NCBI GenBank assembly: GCA_030704615.1
Contig: CM060731.1
Coordinates: 56,960,756 to 57,020,755, forward strand
Direction: 5' to 3'
DNA: 60,000 nucleotides
Source of the DNA: Takakia lepidozioides
Taxonomy: Eukaryota > Streptophyta > Takakiopsida > Takakiales > Takakiaceae
In this document: one piece after another, positions 40,332 to 52,660 of the stretch
Layout: the number at the start of each line of letters is the position of its first letter
How positions within the stretch are numbered: the stretch's first letter is position 1
Position numbers and translations under genes: made by a program
Notes under the pieces: generated by a model
The model's database searches: none
What the model was told of the DNA's origin: nothing
The model's input: only the letters and a program-made list of their open reading frames with translations

Positions 40332-41557
40332 AACGACACGTTAGTTCCGGAAATTATCCCACTCATGAACATTAACTGACTCCCTTTACGCAAAGGGGCA
40401 GTCTCCTGATACAACTCACAAGTCTAGTTGCATATCTTGCAATTCTTGGCGACTACCGCCTCTACCAAGCGGTTGATGGACTCTTCGGACAGCTCCGTGG
40501 TCGCCCCAGTCATATTCAATTGTTGGGGTTTCGCGCACTTCTTGGCCATGTGCCCGGGCTCCCCGCAATTAAAGCACACTCCATTGAATGTCGCATTTTG
40601 TCCACCATAAGCCGCCGCACCTGATTTTCCTTTCGGAGCACCGAGTGTTGCTTTGACGTGTGAAGGCCCTCCCTTCAATTTCCATGTGCCATTGTCGCCG
40701 CGTGGCCTATCCCACTTCTTTTCCGGTCGAAAAAAGTCATCCTCCCGCTGGACCTTCTTGTGGTTCAGCTCCGTACGGCCTTGTCTTTCGCCCCTAGGGA
40801 CATCCGAGAAACATTCAGCCATTTCAATTGTCTCATTTAAAGTCTTAGGTGGCTTCTCCTCCAACTTCCACCTGGCCCATGGGGCCAATCCCGCCATAAA
40901 GTTGAAGACCATTTTTGGTTCCGCAATATCCGCGACTTCAAGCAACAGCACATTGAAAGCCTGAACATATCCCCGAATGTCATCCGTTTGCTTCAAATTC
41001 CTCGTCTTGTCTCGGGTGACCCAGGACGCGTTGAGGGGCACAAACTGTTTTTTCATAAGTTCCTTGAACCCACTCCAGCTCAAAATTTCTGGGTTTGAAC
41101 CTTGGTCATGAAGGCGTTTCTGCCACCGTTGTTGAGCATAGCTCCTCAAATAGGTGGGAGCCACTTCCACCCGATCCTCACGGTCACTCAACTTGGCCGC
41201 CCGGAAGTACTGCTCTAGCTCCAAGAGCCAAGTGTTGAGTGCCTTCCGATTTCGGACGCCCTCGAAGGTGCCGGGTTCTTTAGGCTTTACCTTAAACTTT
41301 GCCTTAGTGAAAGTGGCATTAGCCGCCTTCAACACATCTTTCAATGTCCCACCAAACTGCGCGAACAACCCTTCCCAAAAGGCTGCTGGCATGGAAGACA
41401 TCTGTTGGTCTGGCGGAGCCTCTGGGAAGTCCTCGGGCTCCGACTCCCAAAATTCTTCCCGTTCTTGAGCGGCCTCGCTTTCAGAAGCATGAATTGCCTC
41501 TTCCAATTGCCGCTTCGGTGACACGTCGCCCCCATCAGGCTCACCACAACCCCGCAA
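40332..41557 (-). pseudogene. Gypsy 2 Gag, zinc knuckle and Gag-Pol junction
   Basis: A 377-codon minus-strand frame: an acidic N-terminus, TFEGVRNRKALNTWLLELEQ, YFRAAKLSDREDRVEVAPTY, LRSYAQQRWQKRL and NFMAGLAPWARWKLEEK (Gag capsid), and a CCHC knuckle CFNCGEPGHMAKKC near the end. It stops at TAG; the same phase continues TCELYQETAPLRKGSQLMF and GTNVS into the protease, so the amber codon sits at the Gag-Pol border. That may be a natural readthrough site or a later mutation. Gag packages RNA. Confidence 0.85.
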
Positions 41558-41569
41558 CCCGAAATCTAT

Positions 41570-42240
41570 TTTGAATTATTTTGAACTTTTATTGGATAAT
41601 ACACTTTTTGTTACCCCAATGGTTTGGGACTCAAATCCTGCTACGTCCTTTTTATATGTGGTACGGTATGTGAATTTCACTTTATTGTAATGAGTACAAT
41701 GTTAATTTATTTTATGAAATGGTAGTAGAAATCGACAAAGACAGGCCAAAATGAACTAATTAATATAACCAAATTTAAATTATGTAATGCATGTTTGGCC
41801 ATATCCGGGTCATATGAAACCTGTTTGATATAGTTTTTGGGGGATAGCTTCGGGGTTTACAATGCTACCCACCTACACCTCATTTTTGGGCTCTTGCAAA
41901 AAGTCTATAGATTTTTCCAAGTATATTAGATTATCTATTTAAAAAAATAAAAAATAAAAGGAAACACCTAGGAGCTACAGCTCACAAATTATCAAGCTTA
42001 TCTACTAGATGTGACATATAAAAATTTGAATGAAATGTAAACAACTATTTTCAAGCCTTGTAGTGAGTTCAATTATTTGGAAATTTTGTATTTTTGGAAC
42101 GGGCTTAATTTATTTTCATTCTAAAATTCATCATTGAAGTTTGGACGTTGGAAAAAATGCAAATTTTGATGGTCTACAGGCACCCTCTACCTTATCAGAT
42201 CAGCCCATACCTAGGTCATTAGATGGTGCCACGGCTCTAA
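41570..42240. other. No recognised gene
   Basis: AT-rich DNA with no domain. It may be the leader of gypsy 2 or part of the next element. Confidence 0.35.
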
Positions 42241-42249
42241 GTGGAGAAG

Positions 42250-43424
42250 AATTGGCTATGTTGGCTACCATATTTCAAGCTAGTTTTGTATGACCAAACA
42301 TTGTTCCATTTGAGGAAAGTGCTTCAGAGAATGAGTATTGTAATTCAGATTCAGAATAAAGTTGATTGTTTGGAACCATCTGTTCAATAGCATCATCCTA
42401 CAATGATTTGGACACTTATATGTTTTTAAAAGTCTGCCACAAGTGCACAAACCACTTAAACATTTTCATGTATCACCACAAGAGTGGTACCAGTCACTGA
42501 GATGTCTTTAACCACTCACAATCTACCACCGTCCAAGTGATACCAATCATTGCGGTGTCTTTAACCACTCACTATGTACCACTGTCCAAGTGGTACTAAT
42601 CATTGAGGTGTCTTTAACCACCTAACATTCTAGAACTAACATGAGATACTGAAGACCTGGCTATGTTGGCTACCTGCATTTAAGCGGCATTTGTACAACC
42701 AACCGTTATTCCAGTTGAGGAGAATGATTCAGAGGGTGACGAATATGTTTCAGATTCAGAATAAAGCTTATTGTTGGAACCATTTAATCAACAGCATCAT
42801 CCTACAATGGTCTTGACACTTGTCTGTTTTTCAAAGTTTGTCATAGGTGCACAAACCACTAAAAGTTTTTCATGTATCACCACAACCATCACTATTGTGT
42901 AGGCAACCACTCATGAGCGACCACTAGAATAGTGGTTCCAATTATTGTAGTGTCTTTCACCACCCACTCTCCACAACTATCAAAGTGGTACAAATCAACG
43001 AGGTGTCTTTAACCACTCAAAGATCAATGTGCACTGTCCCCGTCCACGTGGAATATTATATTTGTTAATTAAAATAGATTTCCAAATTATAAATCATAAA
43101 TAAAATTTGAATTATTACACGTGGAGTAGCAAGTGGTTTCAACCACTTCCCATCACTGAGGTGTCTATAACCACTCACAATGTACCACTGTACTCGTCCA
43201 CGTGGAATATTATATATATATAACCAGATAATAAATAATAAATTAAAAAAAATATTACACGTGGACTACTGAGTGGTTGAAACCACTTCCAACCACTGTC
43301 TATGATGCCACCGTGGCATTTCATCGGGAGTAACCACTGACAAGTGGTTACTAGTGGTTTATAGAGTGAGAAAAAACAGTAGTGGTTAAAGGGCCAGTGA
43401 TTATTCCGCGTTTTTCTTCTAGTG
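42250..43424. mobile_element. CACTA-like element, right part only
   Basis: The complement of the right end reads CACTAGAAGAAAAACGCGGA, a typical CACTA terminus, ending at 43424. The region upstream is built of direct repeats (accactcac, caagtggta, gaggtgtctttaaccac) at 42490-43330, as sub-terminal repeats would be, and a ~400-bp block (42250-42640) is repeated at 42655-43020. Each block ends a frame in SDSE and stop (ENDSEGDEYVSDSE in the second). The left end was not found; ATA follows at 43425, then integrase coding resumes. Confidence 0.55.
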
Positions 43425-44100
43425 ATAGGTTCAGTAAAATGGGCCATTTCATCCCCACCAAGGAGACGGCAACAGTGCAGGAGACGGGGCGACTTTACTT
43501 CGCCCACGTCTTCAAGCATCATGGACTCCCGAAGGATATTGTCTCAGACTGCTATCCAAAGTTTACAAGTAAATTTTGGATGACACTTTGGAAGAAAAAT
43601 GGGGACGAGGCTCGAGATGAGCATGGCCTTCCGACCTACAACGGACGGCCAAACGAAAAAAGTGAATTCCGTGGTGAAGCAGATCTTGCGGAATTATGTG
43701 TCGGCAGACCAGTCAGATTGGGTGGAGCACTTGGATGTGACAAAGTTCTGTTATAATAACACAAAATACTCCGCAACGGGAGTTTCCCCTTTCGTATTGG
43801 TCTATGAAAAAGCACCTCTGATGCCGACAAGTTGGGCCGGAACCGACAGCAGCAGCGGTGCTGGAAAAATGCGAGCGTTTGTTGGAGCTCGCAAAATACA
43901 ACATTGCCAAAGCTAGGAAACGGTATGAACGGCAGACGAATCGGAAGTGAAGGGAAGTTAAGTTTGAGGTAGGCACGGAGGTCTGGTTGAACATCAAGAA
44001 TTTTTTACTACCTCCGGAAGTGAGTCCAAAGTTTGTACCTCCATATGCGGGGCCTTTTCGCATCTGGAAGGTTATGAATGAGGATGTGTAAGAATTGGAG
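43425..44100 (+). pseudogene. Ty3/gypsy integrase fragment
   Basis: Plus strand, two frames: DRFSKMGHFIPTKETATVQE, HGLPKDIVSDCYPKFTSKFW, then TTDGQTKKVNSVVKQILRNY, VEHLDVTKFCYNNTKYSATG and SPFVLVYEKAPLMP. Later EVWLNIKNFLL and VSPKFVPPYAGPFRIWKV belong to the C-terminal barrel. The core's second acidic residue is altered in context (SDCYPKF against SDRGxxF) and a stop ends the frame near 44090. No chromodomain was seen. Confidence 0.8.
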
Positions 44101-44928
44101 CTGCCGGCGCTTAGTCCGGCTTAGCTAGCTCAGGAATCCGATTGCAAAAACTTGTATTGCACAAATTTTGTTTATAGATGAAATGGTTTCCAAATGTTGT
44201 GCTTCCTATTTTGTTTGGAATGGTGATGCATGGTATGGTTGGCTAGTGTGTAGAATGCATGCTAGCTTACAAAAGTAGGAGAGATTAATTGTGTGTTTGC
44301 GTAGTGCCAAAATCGGGTGACTCCCATCCAAGGGGCAAGGAAACTTGCACCTTCTTTGGGAGTTCACGTGCTAGTGCGCACCTGGCGCGTGCGCATACTA
44401 TAATTGCGCTACTGAGGGGTTATCTTGTAGTGCCGATTAACGAGGAAGCTACGTGCTTCCGTCGTAGTGCGGTTTCGGCATGTTCCCATACCTCAGGCAA
44501 GTATTCCAAGGCGGACCCAATTGTAGTGATTGGGGCGCGCGATTGGTTCAAGGTTATCTTCATAGTAAAAAAGGGTTCAAGGTGAACCCTTGCTCAAGGT
44601 GATGCCAAAAGCGGCATCATGAGCGGTCGCAAGCAATGTTGTTGCAGTAAGGCGATTCGATCTTCGGGGAGGATCATTCATTGGCCTTGAAGTGGGCCAA
44701 GAAGAGTGCACTAGGTGGAGCTTGAGAGGCTCCACCCTTGGCCGAGACTTGGAGGAAGTCAGCCGAACTAGCTAGTGGAGAGTAGAGTCAAGTGAGGTTT
44801 GGTTCTTTGCCATGGGACGCCATGGTATGGAAACAAACTCCTTGATGTGGGACGCCACAACTTGGATGTTAGTTTCTACAAAATGGACAAGTCGATGAGG
44901 ACATCGACTCCTTGTTGGTAGGGGTGTG
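44101..44928. other. Gypsy 3' non-coding region
   Basis: No gene. It leads from the integrase remnant to the LTR-like repeat; GGTAGGGG at 44918-44925 is a possible polypurine tract. Confidence 0.45.
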
Positions 44929-45577
44929 TGTCGCGGCCTTTTGCCTTGAGGGCGGGGGGTCGGGACACAAGAGGGGCTGCCCCTGTGGTGGGGGCAGTGG
45001 CAACAATAGGTACGGGGGCTGAAGTACCCTTGAGTGCCCAAGGCACTCAAAGAGGCGGAGGCGCTCATTAGGTGGAGCCCCGCACACCCGGTTGCGGTGG
45101 GGGTGGTTCCACGAGTGGTGGTGGTAGCTTTAGTGGGTCTTAGTGGGGGTGGCATAGGACTCACCATAGGGTGGAGACCTTGTGGTGGGAGTCATGGGGA
45201 GTCTTGGGACTCATCACGGTCCATTGGGGTCGTGGTGGGTGGGCCAAGACTCATCGCGACTCTTCACCGGGAGTCAAGGGTCTTCGTGGTGGTTCGCCAT
45301 AAAAGGACGGTGTTGTTTGTGAAACCCCCGCGGACAGTCACAGAAGTTTATATAGGGAGTAGTAACCCCGAGAATGGTGTAAGCCCGTTGGTGACCAAAA
45401 ACTAGTGAGTAAGCGTGCGAGCCGGAAAACGACCAAAGTGTGGGGAGCTGTTCCGGAATGCCAACAACCAAAGGGAATTTTCACTAGGCCCAAAGTGAGC
45501 TAGGGTCTTGTGGATGAGCAAAGGGGGACCATTATGTCTCGGTGAGCAGCCGAAGCTCCAAGTTGGCCCGGCGGCCA
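44929..45577 (+). repeat. LTR-like repeat, copy B
   Basis: Second copy of 27200-27816, with a ~38-base extra block near 45025-45060. It begins TGTCGCGGCC and ends GCGGCCA; a purine tract lies just before, and TTTGGCGCGC follows, which resembles a primer-binding site. Likely an LTR of the gypsy whose integrase lies at 43.4-44.1 kb, or of the element that follows. Confidence 0.7.
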
Positions 45578-45769
45578 GTTTGGCGCGCATCAAAGCGAGT
45601 AACTATGACTTGAAGGGGAGCTTACCGAATTGAGGTGCGCGACATGAAGTGCAAGTGGAAGCTGGTGGAATGAAGTTTAAGGCCATTCTCACCGACTATG
45701 GTGTTTCTCTCCTGGAGCGCCGTATGATCTCTTTCTTTCTGTGCTTCATACCATTTCTTAGTTGTCTCT

Positions 45770-46540
45770 TTGTTTGCCTGTTTTGGGATTGTAACAATTG
45801 CAGAAAGATTTACGAATAGATACAGTTTGTGGAATTGGACTTGCAAGGATGTCCCCAAGAGAGACCTCTGGACTACTTTACCAAGCTATCTGCCAGGACT
45901 TACCAACCTGGGGAGTCTTTGTGGAAATATTACATGGATCTCAAAATTTGCTGCTGTTGATAATATCATAGACCCAACATAGAGGGATCGTATGGTTAAG
46001 AGGTATTTTCTCCTTGGGTTACCTTCCACTATTCAGAATTGGGCTCAACGACGTCATTTTGTCAATGACAAGACTATGTTAGCAGAAGTTAATCTTAAGA
46101 TGGCAAACTTGGCTGACAGCAAATCAATGCAACATCATGCCAACTTTCAAGCTCCAATGGGCTCAAATCTTGGCATGTCTGCAACATCATCACCCTATGT
46201 TCCTCCTGCTATACAATGCAAAGCTGATGACTTTACTCTTCAGGGATTGGCTAATACTGTAGAAAGTCTTAGTGAGTCTGTGGTCACTCACTTTGCTGCC
46301 ATGCAGACTCATTAACAGAGGTGGCAGCCCCAACACGGCCATGGACAAACATGTGGTAACAATAGAGGTCGAACCCAGTCTGGACAAGCCTATGAGGGTA
46401 ATCGTACCGCCTGTTACATTTGTGGGTCTTTTGAACGCTGGACGAAGCAATGTCCAGACAGAGAAGGGCTGCCAGAGCTGATCAAGAACAAGAAAGCAGC
46501 TAGTGATTCTTCCTCTCCTTTAAACTAGAGAGACCTCTTG
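45770..46540 (+). pseudogene. Gypsy 3 Gag
   Basis: Plus-strand frames with stops: KDVPKRDLWTTLPSYLPGL, then MVKRYFLLGLPSTIQNWAQR and MLAEVNLKMANLADSK (Gag capsid) followed by a zinc-knuckle-like CYICGSFERWTKQC in another frame, with Arg where the His ligand should be. Non-functional remnant. Confidence 0.65.
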
Positions 46541-46914
46541 GGAAGGGGGCAATAGGTCCATCATCTACCAACCCTACTTCTCATGTTCCAATTCAAGCTG
46601 TCTTATCTACTAACTTTAAAGCCTTGCATTGTCATCTCAGTAGACAGACTGCTGGCCAGCAGATCAATCCCCTCATGGGCCAAGTGCCATATCCACGAGA
46701 TTAGCTTTCCCTGTGTGGTTGGATGCACTATCTGCTATACCTTTAAGTGTTGTAAGAGTTCTTGGTCTTAATTAAGCTATGCCCTGCCACAGGTATTGAG
46801 GTACTAATTGCCAATGGGTCCAGGTATGAGCCCCTAGGATTAGTCATTGTACCCATCAGAATTCACAAAAAGGAGGTTGTGGTGACCTGCATAGTTACCA
46901 TTAGAAATGAGGGC
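46541..46914 (+). pseudogene. Gypsy 3 protease N-terminal part
   Basis: Decayed; frames read VPIQAVLS-like and PLGLVIVPIRIHKKEVVVTC, then IVTIRNEG, the strand before the flap in retropepsins. Interrupted by the 2.4-kb insertion. The protease continues at 49360. Confidence 0.45.
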
Positions 46915-47329
46915 AGCAAAGGCGTGAGCAGAACCCGTGAGCAGATTCCCTTATCCGTGAGCAGATTGTAAGCGTGAGTAGATTATTGATGCGGACCCTA
47001 AAAACGAGGGAAGAAGTGGGCCTATTGCCGTGGACACAAACTCCACTGCAACGGCGCAATCTTCTCTCCATCGGACCGAAGACAGACAAACTCCATGACG
47101 ACAATGTGGCACGAATGTGCGATGAAAAACTGTCGGATAAATGTGTATCTATGATGAATGTAAAAGGGAATGGATGAACATTGGATGAACGTTGGATGAG
47201 TGTCGGATGAAAAATTGCCCAAATGAGTGAACCATCAACATGTGCGCAGGGATCCATGTGTTGTTGAGTTTAAATAAGTGTATTTTAATTTGGCGGAAGC
47301 TTAATTCCGGCCTAGAAGACCAGCCAGAT

Positions 47330-48735
47330 TATGCTGGCGTCAATACCACCTTCATCTGGCACATTCAGAGGGGAAAAAACAAAAAATAATAAAAATACTA
47401 TTTTTTTGTTTTTGTTTTTTGGAAAACTTGCAAATGAACCCAACCCCGGCTTTGCAAGCAAAAGACCTGGCGTTTACCTAACATGGATTTCTGGTCACCT
47501 GGAAGAATGACATGACAACGAATCATAAGCCAAGCAATTTGTAGATGCCATTCACCCCAAATAGCACACGAGGAATATAAAATAATAATAATAATATTAT
47601 TATTATTTTTTGAAAAATTGCAAATGAACCCAGCCCTTGCTTTGCAACAAAAGACCTGGCGTTTACCCAACATGGATTTTTGGTCACCTGGAAGAAGGAC
47701 ATGACAACGAATCATAAGCCGAGTAATTTGTAGATGCCATTCACCCCAAATAGCACACTAGAAGACCAGCTAGATTAAGGTGTCGTTGACGATACCTTAA
47801 TCTGGCACATTCGGGGAAAATAAAATATTATTATTTATATTAATTTTTTGAAAACTTGCAAATGAACCCAGCCCTTGCTTTGCAACAAAAGACCTGGCAT
47901 TTACCCAGCATGGATTTTTGGTCACCTGGAAGAATGACATGACAACGAATTATAAGCCGAGTAATTTGTCGATGCCATTCACCCCAAATAGCATACCAAA
48001 AGACCAGCCAGATTAATGTGTCGTCAATGACACCTTAATCTGGCACATTCGGGGAATAAAATAATAATAATAATATTTTATTTTATTTTTGGAAAACTTG
48101 CAAATGAACCCAACCCCTGCTTTGCAAGCAAAAGACCTGGCATTTACCGAGCATGGATTTCTGGTCACATGGAAGAAAGACATGACAACGAATCATAAAT
48201 TATATGGTCCGAGCAATTTTTAGATGCCATTCACCCCTAATAGCACACCCAAAGACCGTTGACGACACCTTAATCTGGCACATTTGGGATAAAATAAAAT
48301 AAAAATAAAAATTGGAAAACTTTGCAAATGAACCCAACCCCTGCTTTGCAAGCGAAAGACCTAGCATTTACCCAGCATGGATTTTTGGTCACATGGAAGA
48401 ATGACATGACAACGAATCATAAGTTATGTGGTCCGAGCAATTTGTAGATCCCATTCACCCCAAATAACACACCAGAAGACTAGCTAGATTAAGGTAGATT
48501 AAGGTGTCGTTGACGACACCTTAATCTGGCACATTCGGGGAAAAATAAAATAAAAATAAAAATTGGAAAACTTGCAAATGAACCCAACCCTTGCTTTGCA
48601 AACAAAAGACCTGGCGTTTACCCAACATGGATTTTTGGTCACATGGATGAAGGACATGACAACAAATCATAAGTTATGTGATCCGAACAATTTGTAGATG
48701 TCATTCACCCCAAATAGCACACCAGAAGACGTTAC
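47330..48735. repeat. Six-copy tandem array with internal hairpin
   Basis: Unit starts (gaaaacttgcaaatgaaccc) near 47422, 47612, 47850, 48092, 48314 and 48565; period ~190-250 bp, varying through AT-rich runs. Units also share 'aaaagacctggc', 'catggattt(t/c)tggtcac' and 'gatgccattcacccc'. A near-perfect inverted repeat (AGATTAAGGTGTCGT, TG, then its complement) occurs in the units around 47773, 48011 and 48494. Confidence 0.9.
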
Positions 48736-48739
48736 AGAT

Positions 48740-49290
48740 GTCATGTTATGCGGAGGCTGCAGCTTGCAAATTTAGTCTCATCTCTTCTCCCCCTCCTGTG
48801 CTTTACGATAGAGAGGATTTTGTGCAGAGCAAGGCTAGTGTCTTCATAGACAGTTCTTCCTTCGTTTTGGACTCTGACTCCAGTAGCGGTGGATATTCTT
48901 CGTCGGGATGAATCGGCTGTTTTCAAACGATTTATATTAAAGCACCAAATGGCCTCTCCACCTTCTTTGCAATTGGGTGTCAGCATCTCTCTCGATTTAG
49001 GATACCTGGTGAAAGGACAACCACAACCCTCTGCAGTTGGCAGAGGTTCACTCTGGAGCTCGGGGGATTTGGCAACCACTACTCAAAAATGCTTTTTAAT
49101 TTTGAATTCAACCACAAACTACATTCATCCATGTGCCATTCGTCCAACATACATTCATCGCCCATTCATCCATCATTCATCCGTCATTCATCCATAATGA
49201 TGAATTGGTAAGCATGTTATACTGGACACTACCCGCAGTATAGGTCCTCTAAGCCGAATAGGTGTCTGCGGTTATAGCTGAGCACATCCA
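48740..49290. other. No recognised gene within the insertion
   Basis: Small ORFs without domains, and the ATTCATCC repeats at 49127-49197. Confidence 0.4.
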
Positions 49291-49359
49291 GAAGCGTGAG
49301 CAGAATTCTGCTCACGGAATTTTCTGCTCACGGATTTTGCTCACGGTTTAGCAATCCCC

Positions 49360-50240
49360 ATTGGAGATCAATTCCTGCTAGACCTTGACTGGATGACTAG
49401 AGCTGGTGCCACCATCAGCTTAGCAGACTACTCCCTTCGCTTTAACAATGGAGAATGGCATGAAGTAGTGGTTCCCTTGAAAGCAGTGAAGATCAAAGTA
49501 GGGTCTGCTATAGCCAATCTATCCAAAGTTCAGGCCTTGGTAAAGGAGATACAACAGAACTCTCACTCCAACCTCAATTGGAATGATTTCTACAAGTTCT
49601 GTCTGATCTTCAACTCTTATATCAGTGGCATGTTCCTAGTGTTGGGTGTAAGACATGGGTGCCCATAGCTATTCCAACTACTCTGATTCGCGCACCTCTC
49701 AATATCACCATCCCTGCCATGACCCAGAAGGTGGTTAAGTCTGGTCTGGCCTTCTTATGTCCAGCTGCTCATTTCCTAGAAGTTGAAGGATGGAGGAGAC
49801 TGACGGACCTTAAACATTGCCTGGTGGCCACTGATGTTATAGATAGAGGATATAGGCAAGAAGTCAAGATTTTGATTGCTAATCCAGAGCGCTTCTCTGT
49901 GACTATTAAGAAGGGGCAGGTTCTGGCTCACATTACTGCTCTACCCATTGCTGATATACAAGAGGTGTAAGCTGGCTTTGGACTTCAGGCATTGGCATCC
50001 AACATGGCCCCTTGGATGCTCTTGCTGCTTGATCTCAGCCCTGAAGGTAAGACGGCCCTCACCAAAGTATTATCTAAAATTAAGTTGGGTACCACTCTCT
50101 CCTCAGGTCAAAGGAGGAAAGTGGAAATGCTTATTGCAAAAAATCTAGATGTCTTCAGCTTGGGATCCACTGATTTAAAGCGCACTCCCATCCTTCAACA
50201 TGACATTGTCACTAAAGGACCTCATATTAAATAATTTGCA
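49360..50240 (+). pseudogene. Gypsy 3 protease C-terminus and linker
   Basis: Frames read LLDLDWMTRAGATISLADYS (the ILG(M/I)DW-like end of the protease), then LIRAPLNITIPAMTQKVVKS and VEGWRRLTDLKHCLVATDVI, then SGQRRKVEMLIAKNLDVFSL, the usual segment before RT. Several frame changes and a stop (TAA near 50232) occur. Confidence 0.7.
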
Positions 50241-51000
50241 TACCGAGAGACTGTCAAGGAGCGTGCTATAGTCCAAGAAGAATCTAGAAAATGCTAGATG
50301 CTGGTGTGATTAAGCCTTCAGTTTCTCCTTGGGCTAGTCCAGTTGTCCTGATTGGTAAGAAAGATGGCACCACCTGCTTCTGTGTTGACTTCAGAAAACT
50401 GAATGATATCTCCAAGAAGGATGCCTACCCATTACCCCTGGAGGATCAATGAGACCTTGGATCGATTGCATGGTGTTACAATTTTCTCCTCTCTTGATCT
50501 TGCATCTGGGTTTTGGCAAGTTCCTCTCACCGAAACAGCCAAGGAAAAGACCTCATTTGTATGTCGCATGGGCAAATACCAATACAAGACCATGCCATTT
50601 GGTTTGTGCAATGCCACATCCACATTCCAATGTCTTATGGACATTGTCTTGGGTAATCTTCGCTGGGAATGTGCCTTAATTTATGTAGATGATATCAATG
50701 TGCGGGGCCAGCCAGTTTTGATGCTCACTTGATTGATCTGCAACGTGTTTTCAGCAAATTGCACACTGCAGGGCTCAAAGTGAAGCTAAAGAAGTGTGAG
50801 CTGTTTATGCTTGAGCTACACTTTCTTGGTCATATCCTCTCCAAGGATGGTTTGATTCCTGATCCTGCCAAGCTTGAATCTGTTTAGGGCTTTCATATTC
50901 CCAGGGATAAACATTTATCAAATCCTTCTTTGGTCTGGCCTCTTATTATATGCGCTTCATAAAAAACTTTGCCAAGCTTGCTCACCCTCTAATCAAGGTG
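50241..51000 (+). pseudogene. Gypsy 3 reverse transcriptase
   Basis: Fragmented in three frames: MLDAGVIKPSVSPWASPVVL, CFCVDFRKLNDISKKDAYPL, TIFSSLDLASGFWQVPLTE, MPFGLCNATSTFQCLMD and YVDDINV (catalytic YVDD), then FLGHILSKDGLIPDP. A stop and two frameshifts inactivate it. Confidence 0.85.
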
Positions 51001-51582
51001 TTGTGCAAGGATGCCAGGTTTGAATGGACCTTCTCCCAGTAAGTTGCCTTTGACACCCTTTGCAAGGCTTTGTGTTCAGCTCCCATCCTGATGTTTCCCA
51101 ACTTTGAATTACCTTTCTTGTTTCAGACTAATGCATTAGATATTGTCATTTCTGCAATCTTATGTCAAGTTGTAGAAGACAAAGAGCATGTGATAGCTTA
51201 TGCATCTCGCCGTCTTAATCGTCATCAAAGAAATTATTCCATATCTGATAAGGAGGGTCTCGCCCTGGTATTTGGTGTGAAGCATTTCAGGCAATATTTA
51301 CATGGCAGCTGGTTTGTGGTAGAGACTGATCATCTTCCACTTAAGGCTCTTGTTAAGCCAATGGAACTTCATGGCAGACTTGCTAGATGGGCCATGTACC
51401 TACAGGAATTTGACATGGATATAGTCTACAAGAAGGACAAAGAACACACAAATGCTGATGCGCTCACATGGGTTGATCCTCCTGTCAGCAGGCCTATGCT
51501 CATCTTGGAGGATCTTGCTGCTACTGATGTAGCCCATCCTCCCGATCCTGCCCCTCTTCTCAACCTTCTTTGTGCAAATTAG
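51001..51582 (+). pseudogene. Gypsy 3 RNase H
   Basis: Open 170-codon stretch from 51070: PFLFQTNALDIVISAILCQV, IAYASRRLNRHQRNYSISDK, EGLALVFGVKHFRQYLHG, VETDHLPLKALV and NADALTW. The first catalytic Asp of the usual TDAS string is replaced (TNAL). It is the best preserved piece of the element. Confidence 0.85.
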
Positions 51583-51949
51583 CACCCCTTGGCCTTGGAT
51601 TCCAATGGCATATTGGCTGCTTGGGGCTGGTCTAGCCTTCTTGATGATCCTGGTTGATTTACTCGTGTGTTAGTATGTGTGGTGGATCTGTCACTTAGAG
51701 AGAATTCGGATGGTTTGGTGGAAGTTCCTTGTTTCAACTCTTCTCTTTCCCAGGCCCCCCGAGTATGTTGTATTTTAGGTGCTGCACTCCGGTGTGACTA
51801 TTGGCTTGAGCCTCAAGGCCTGGTTTAGCTGTCCATGAGTAATAACAAATGAGGTGAAGGTATCACTGTTGGAGATTATAGATGCAGGCACTCTAGACCA
51901 CCTTCTCTAAAGCCCATTGTCTACCTCTTATGTGCAGTGCAGTCATGGA
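51583..51949. other. Linker between RNase H and integrase
   Basis: No domain; stops in all frames. Confidence 0.4.
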
Positions 51950-52660
51950 TGATCAGCTACATGCTGCGCTATTCCAGCGATGCCAATCAGGGCGTTCGCC
52001 AGCTGGCCTTTCCGAGTCCTTGCAAAAACAAATTCTCTATCATGTTTCTACTCACCGTTTCATGGTGATAAGCTTTTCAATGAGCTAACTAGAGGGGGAG
52101 TGCCATGCTACTTGGAGGTGCCACCACGGAGCCAGCTGGATGCTTTATTGGAGCGTTTCCATTGTTCCTTGTATGCAGGTTACCTTAGTATCAAGAAAAC
52201 CGTGGCCTGCATCTAAGATGTTTACTATTGGCTGGGCATTGACCGAGACGTCACGGAATTCATCTCTAAGTGTGAAGGTTGTCATGCTAACATTGCTCTC
52301 CCTAGGGCCCGGATCTTGTACGAGCTGCAGCCTTTGCCTATCACCCATGCTTTTGCTTGTGTTGGCATTGACTTAGTAGGACCCCTCGCACTCACATCAA
52401 AGGGTCGAAGCTACTTTTGTATTGCTACCGACTACTTGACTAAGTGGGTAGAAGTCCGACTTTTGCGTTCCAAGGCTAGTGATGTTGTAGCTCAGTTTTT
52501 CTTCAATGAGATCCTTATGCGGCATGGGTGTTTTCGGGAGATACTAACGGATCAGGGCAAGGAGTTTTGTAACCAGAGGTGGTGTGCTTCAATTTTGGTG
52601 TTAAGCATTCCACCACAGCCCCATACCATCCCCAAACCAATGGCCTGACGGAACGCTTCA
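51950..52660 (+). pseudogene. Gypsy 3 integrase
   Basis: Zinc domain (LLERFHCSLYAGYLSIKKT, EFISKCEGCHAN) and core (VGIDLVGPLALTSKGRSYFC, ATDYLTKWVE, ILTDQGKEFCNQ). After a frameshift, HSTTAPYHPQTNGLTERFNQ carries the third catalytic residue. Both Asp and the Glu-bearing context survive but in separate frames. Confidence 0.85.

Larger units (their letters stand above)
46915..49350. mobile_element. 2.4-kb insertion with GTGAGCAG inverted ends
   Basis: It separates two parts of the gypsy 3 protease. The left edge carries four copies of (G/C)CGTGAG(C/T)AGA (46923-46981); the right edge carries the same motif in inverted form (TCTGCTCACGG, TTGCTCACGG; 49295-49345). Farther in, 'ggatgaacattggatgaac' (47167-47210) faces 'ttcatccatcattcatcc' (49145-49200). 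The centre is the hairpin array. No transposase is visible, so it would be non-autonomous; the superfamily is unclear and no certain target duplication was found. Confidence 0.6.

Noticed and set aside
46910-49352. A 9-bp target duplication making the insertion a MULE
   Set aside because: Only AGCAA is shared near both edges and the positions do not line up cleanly.
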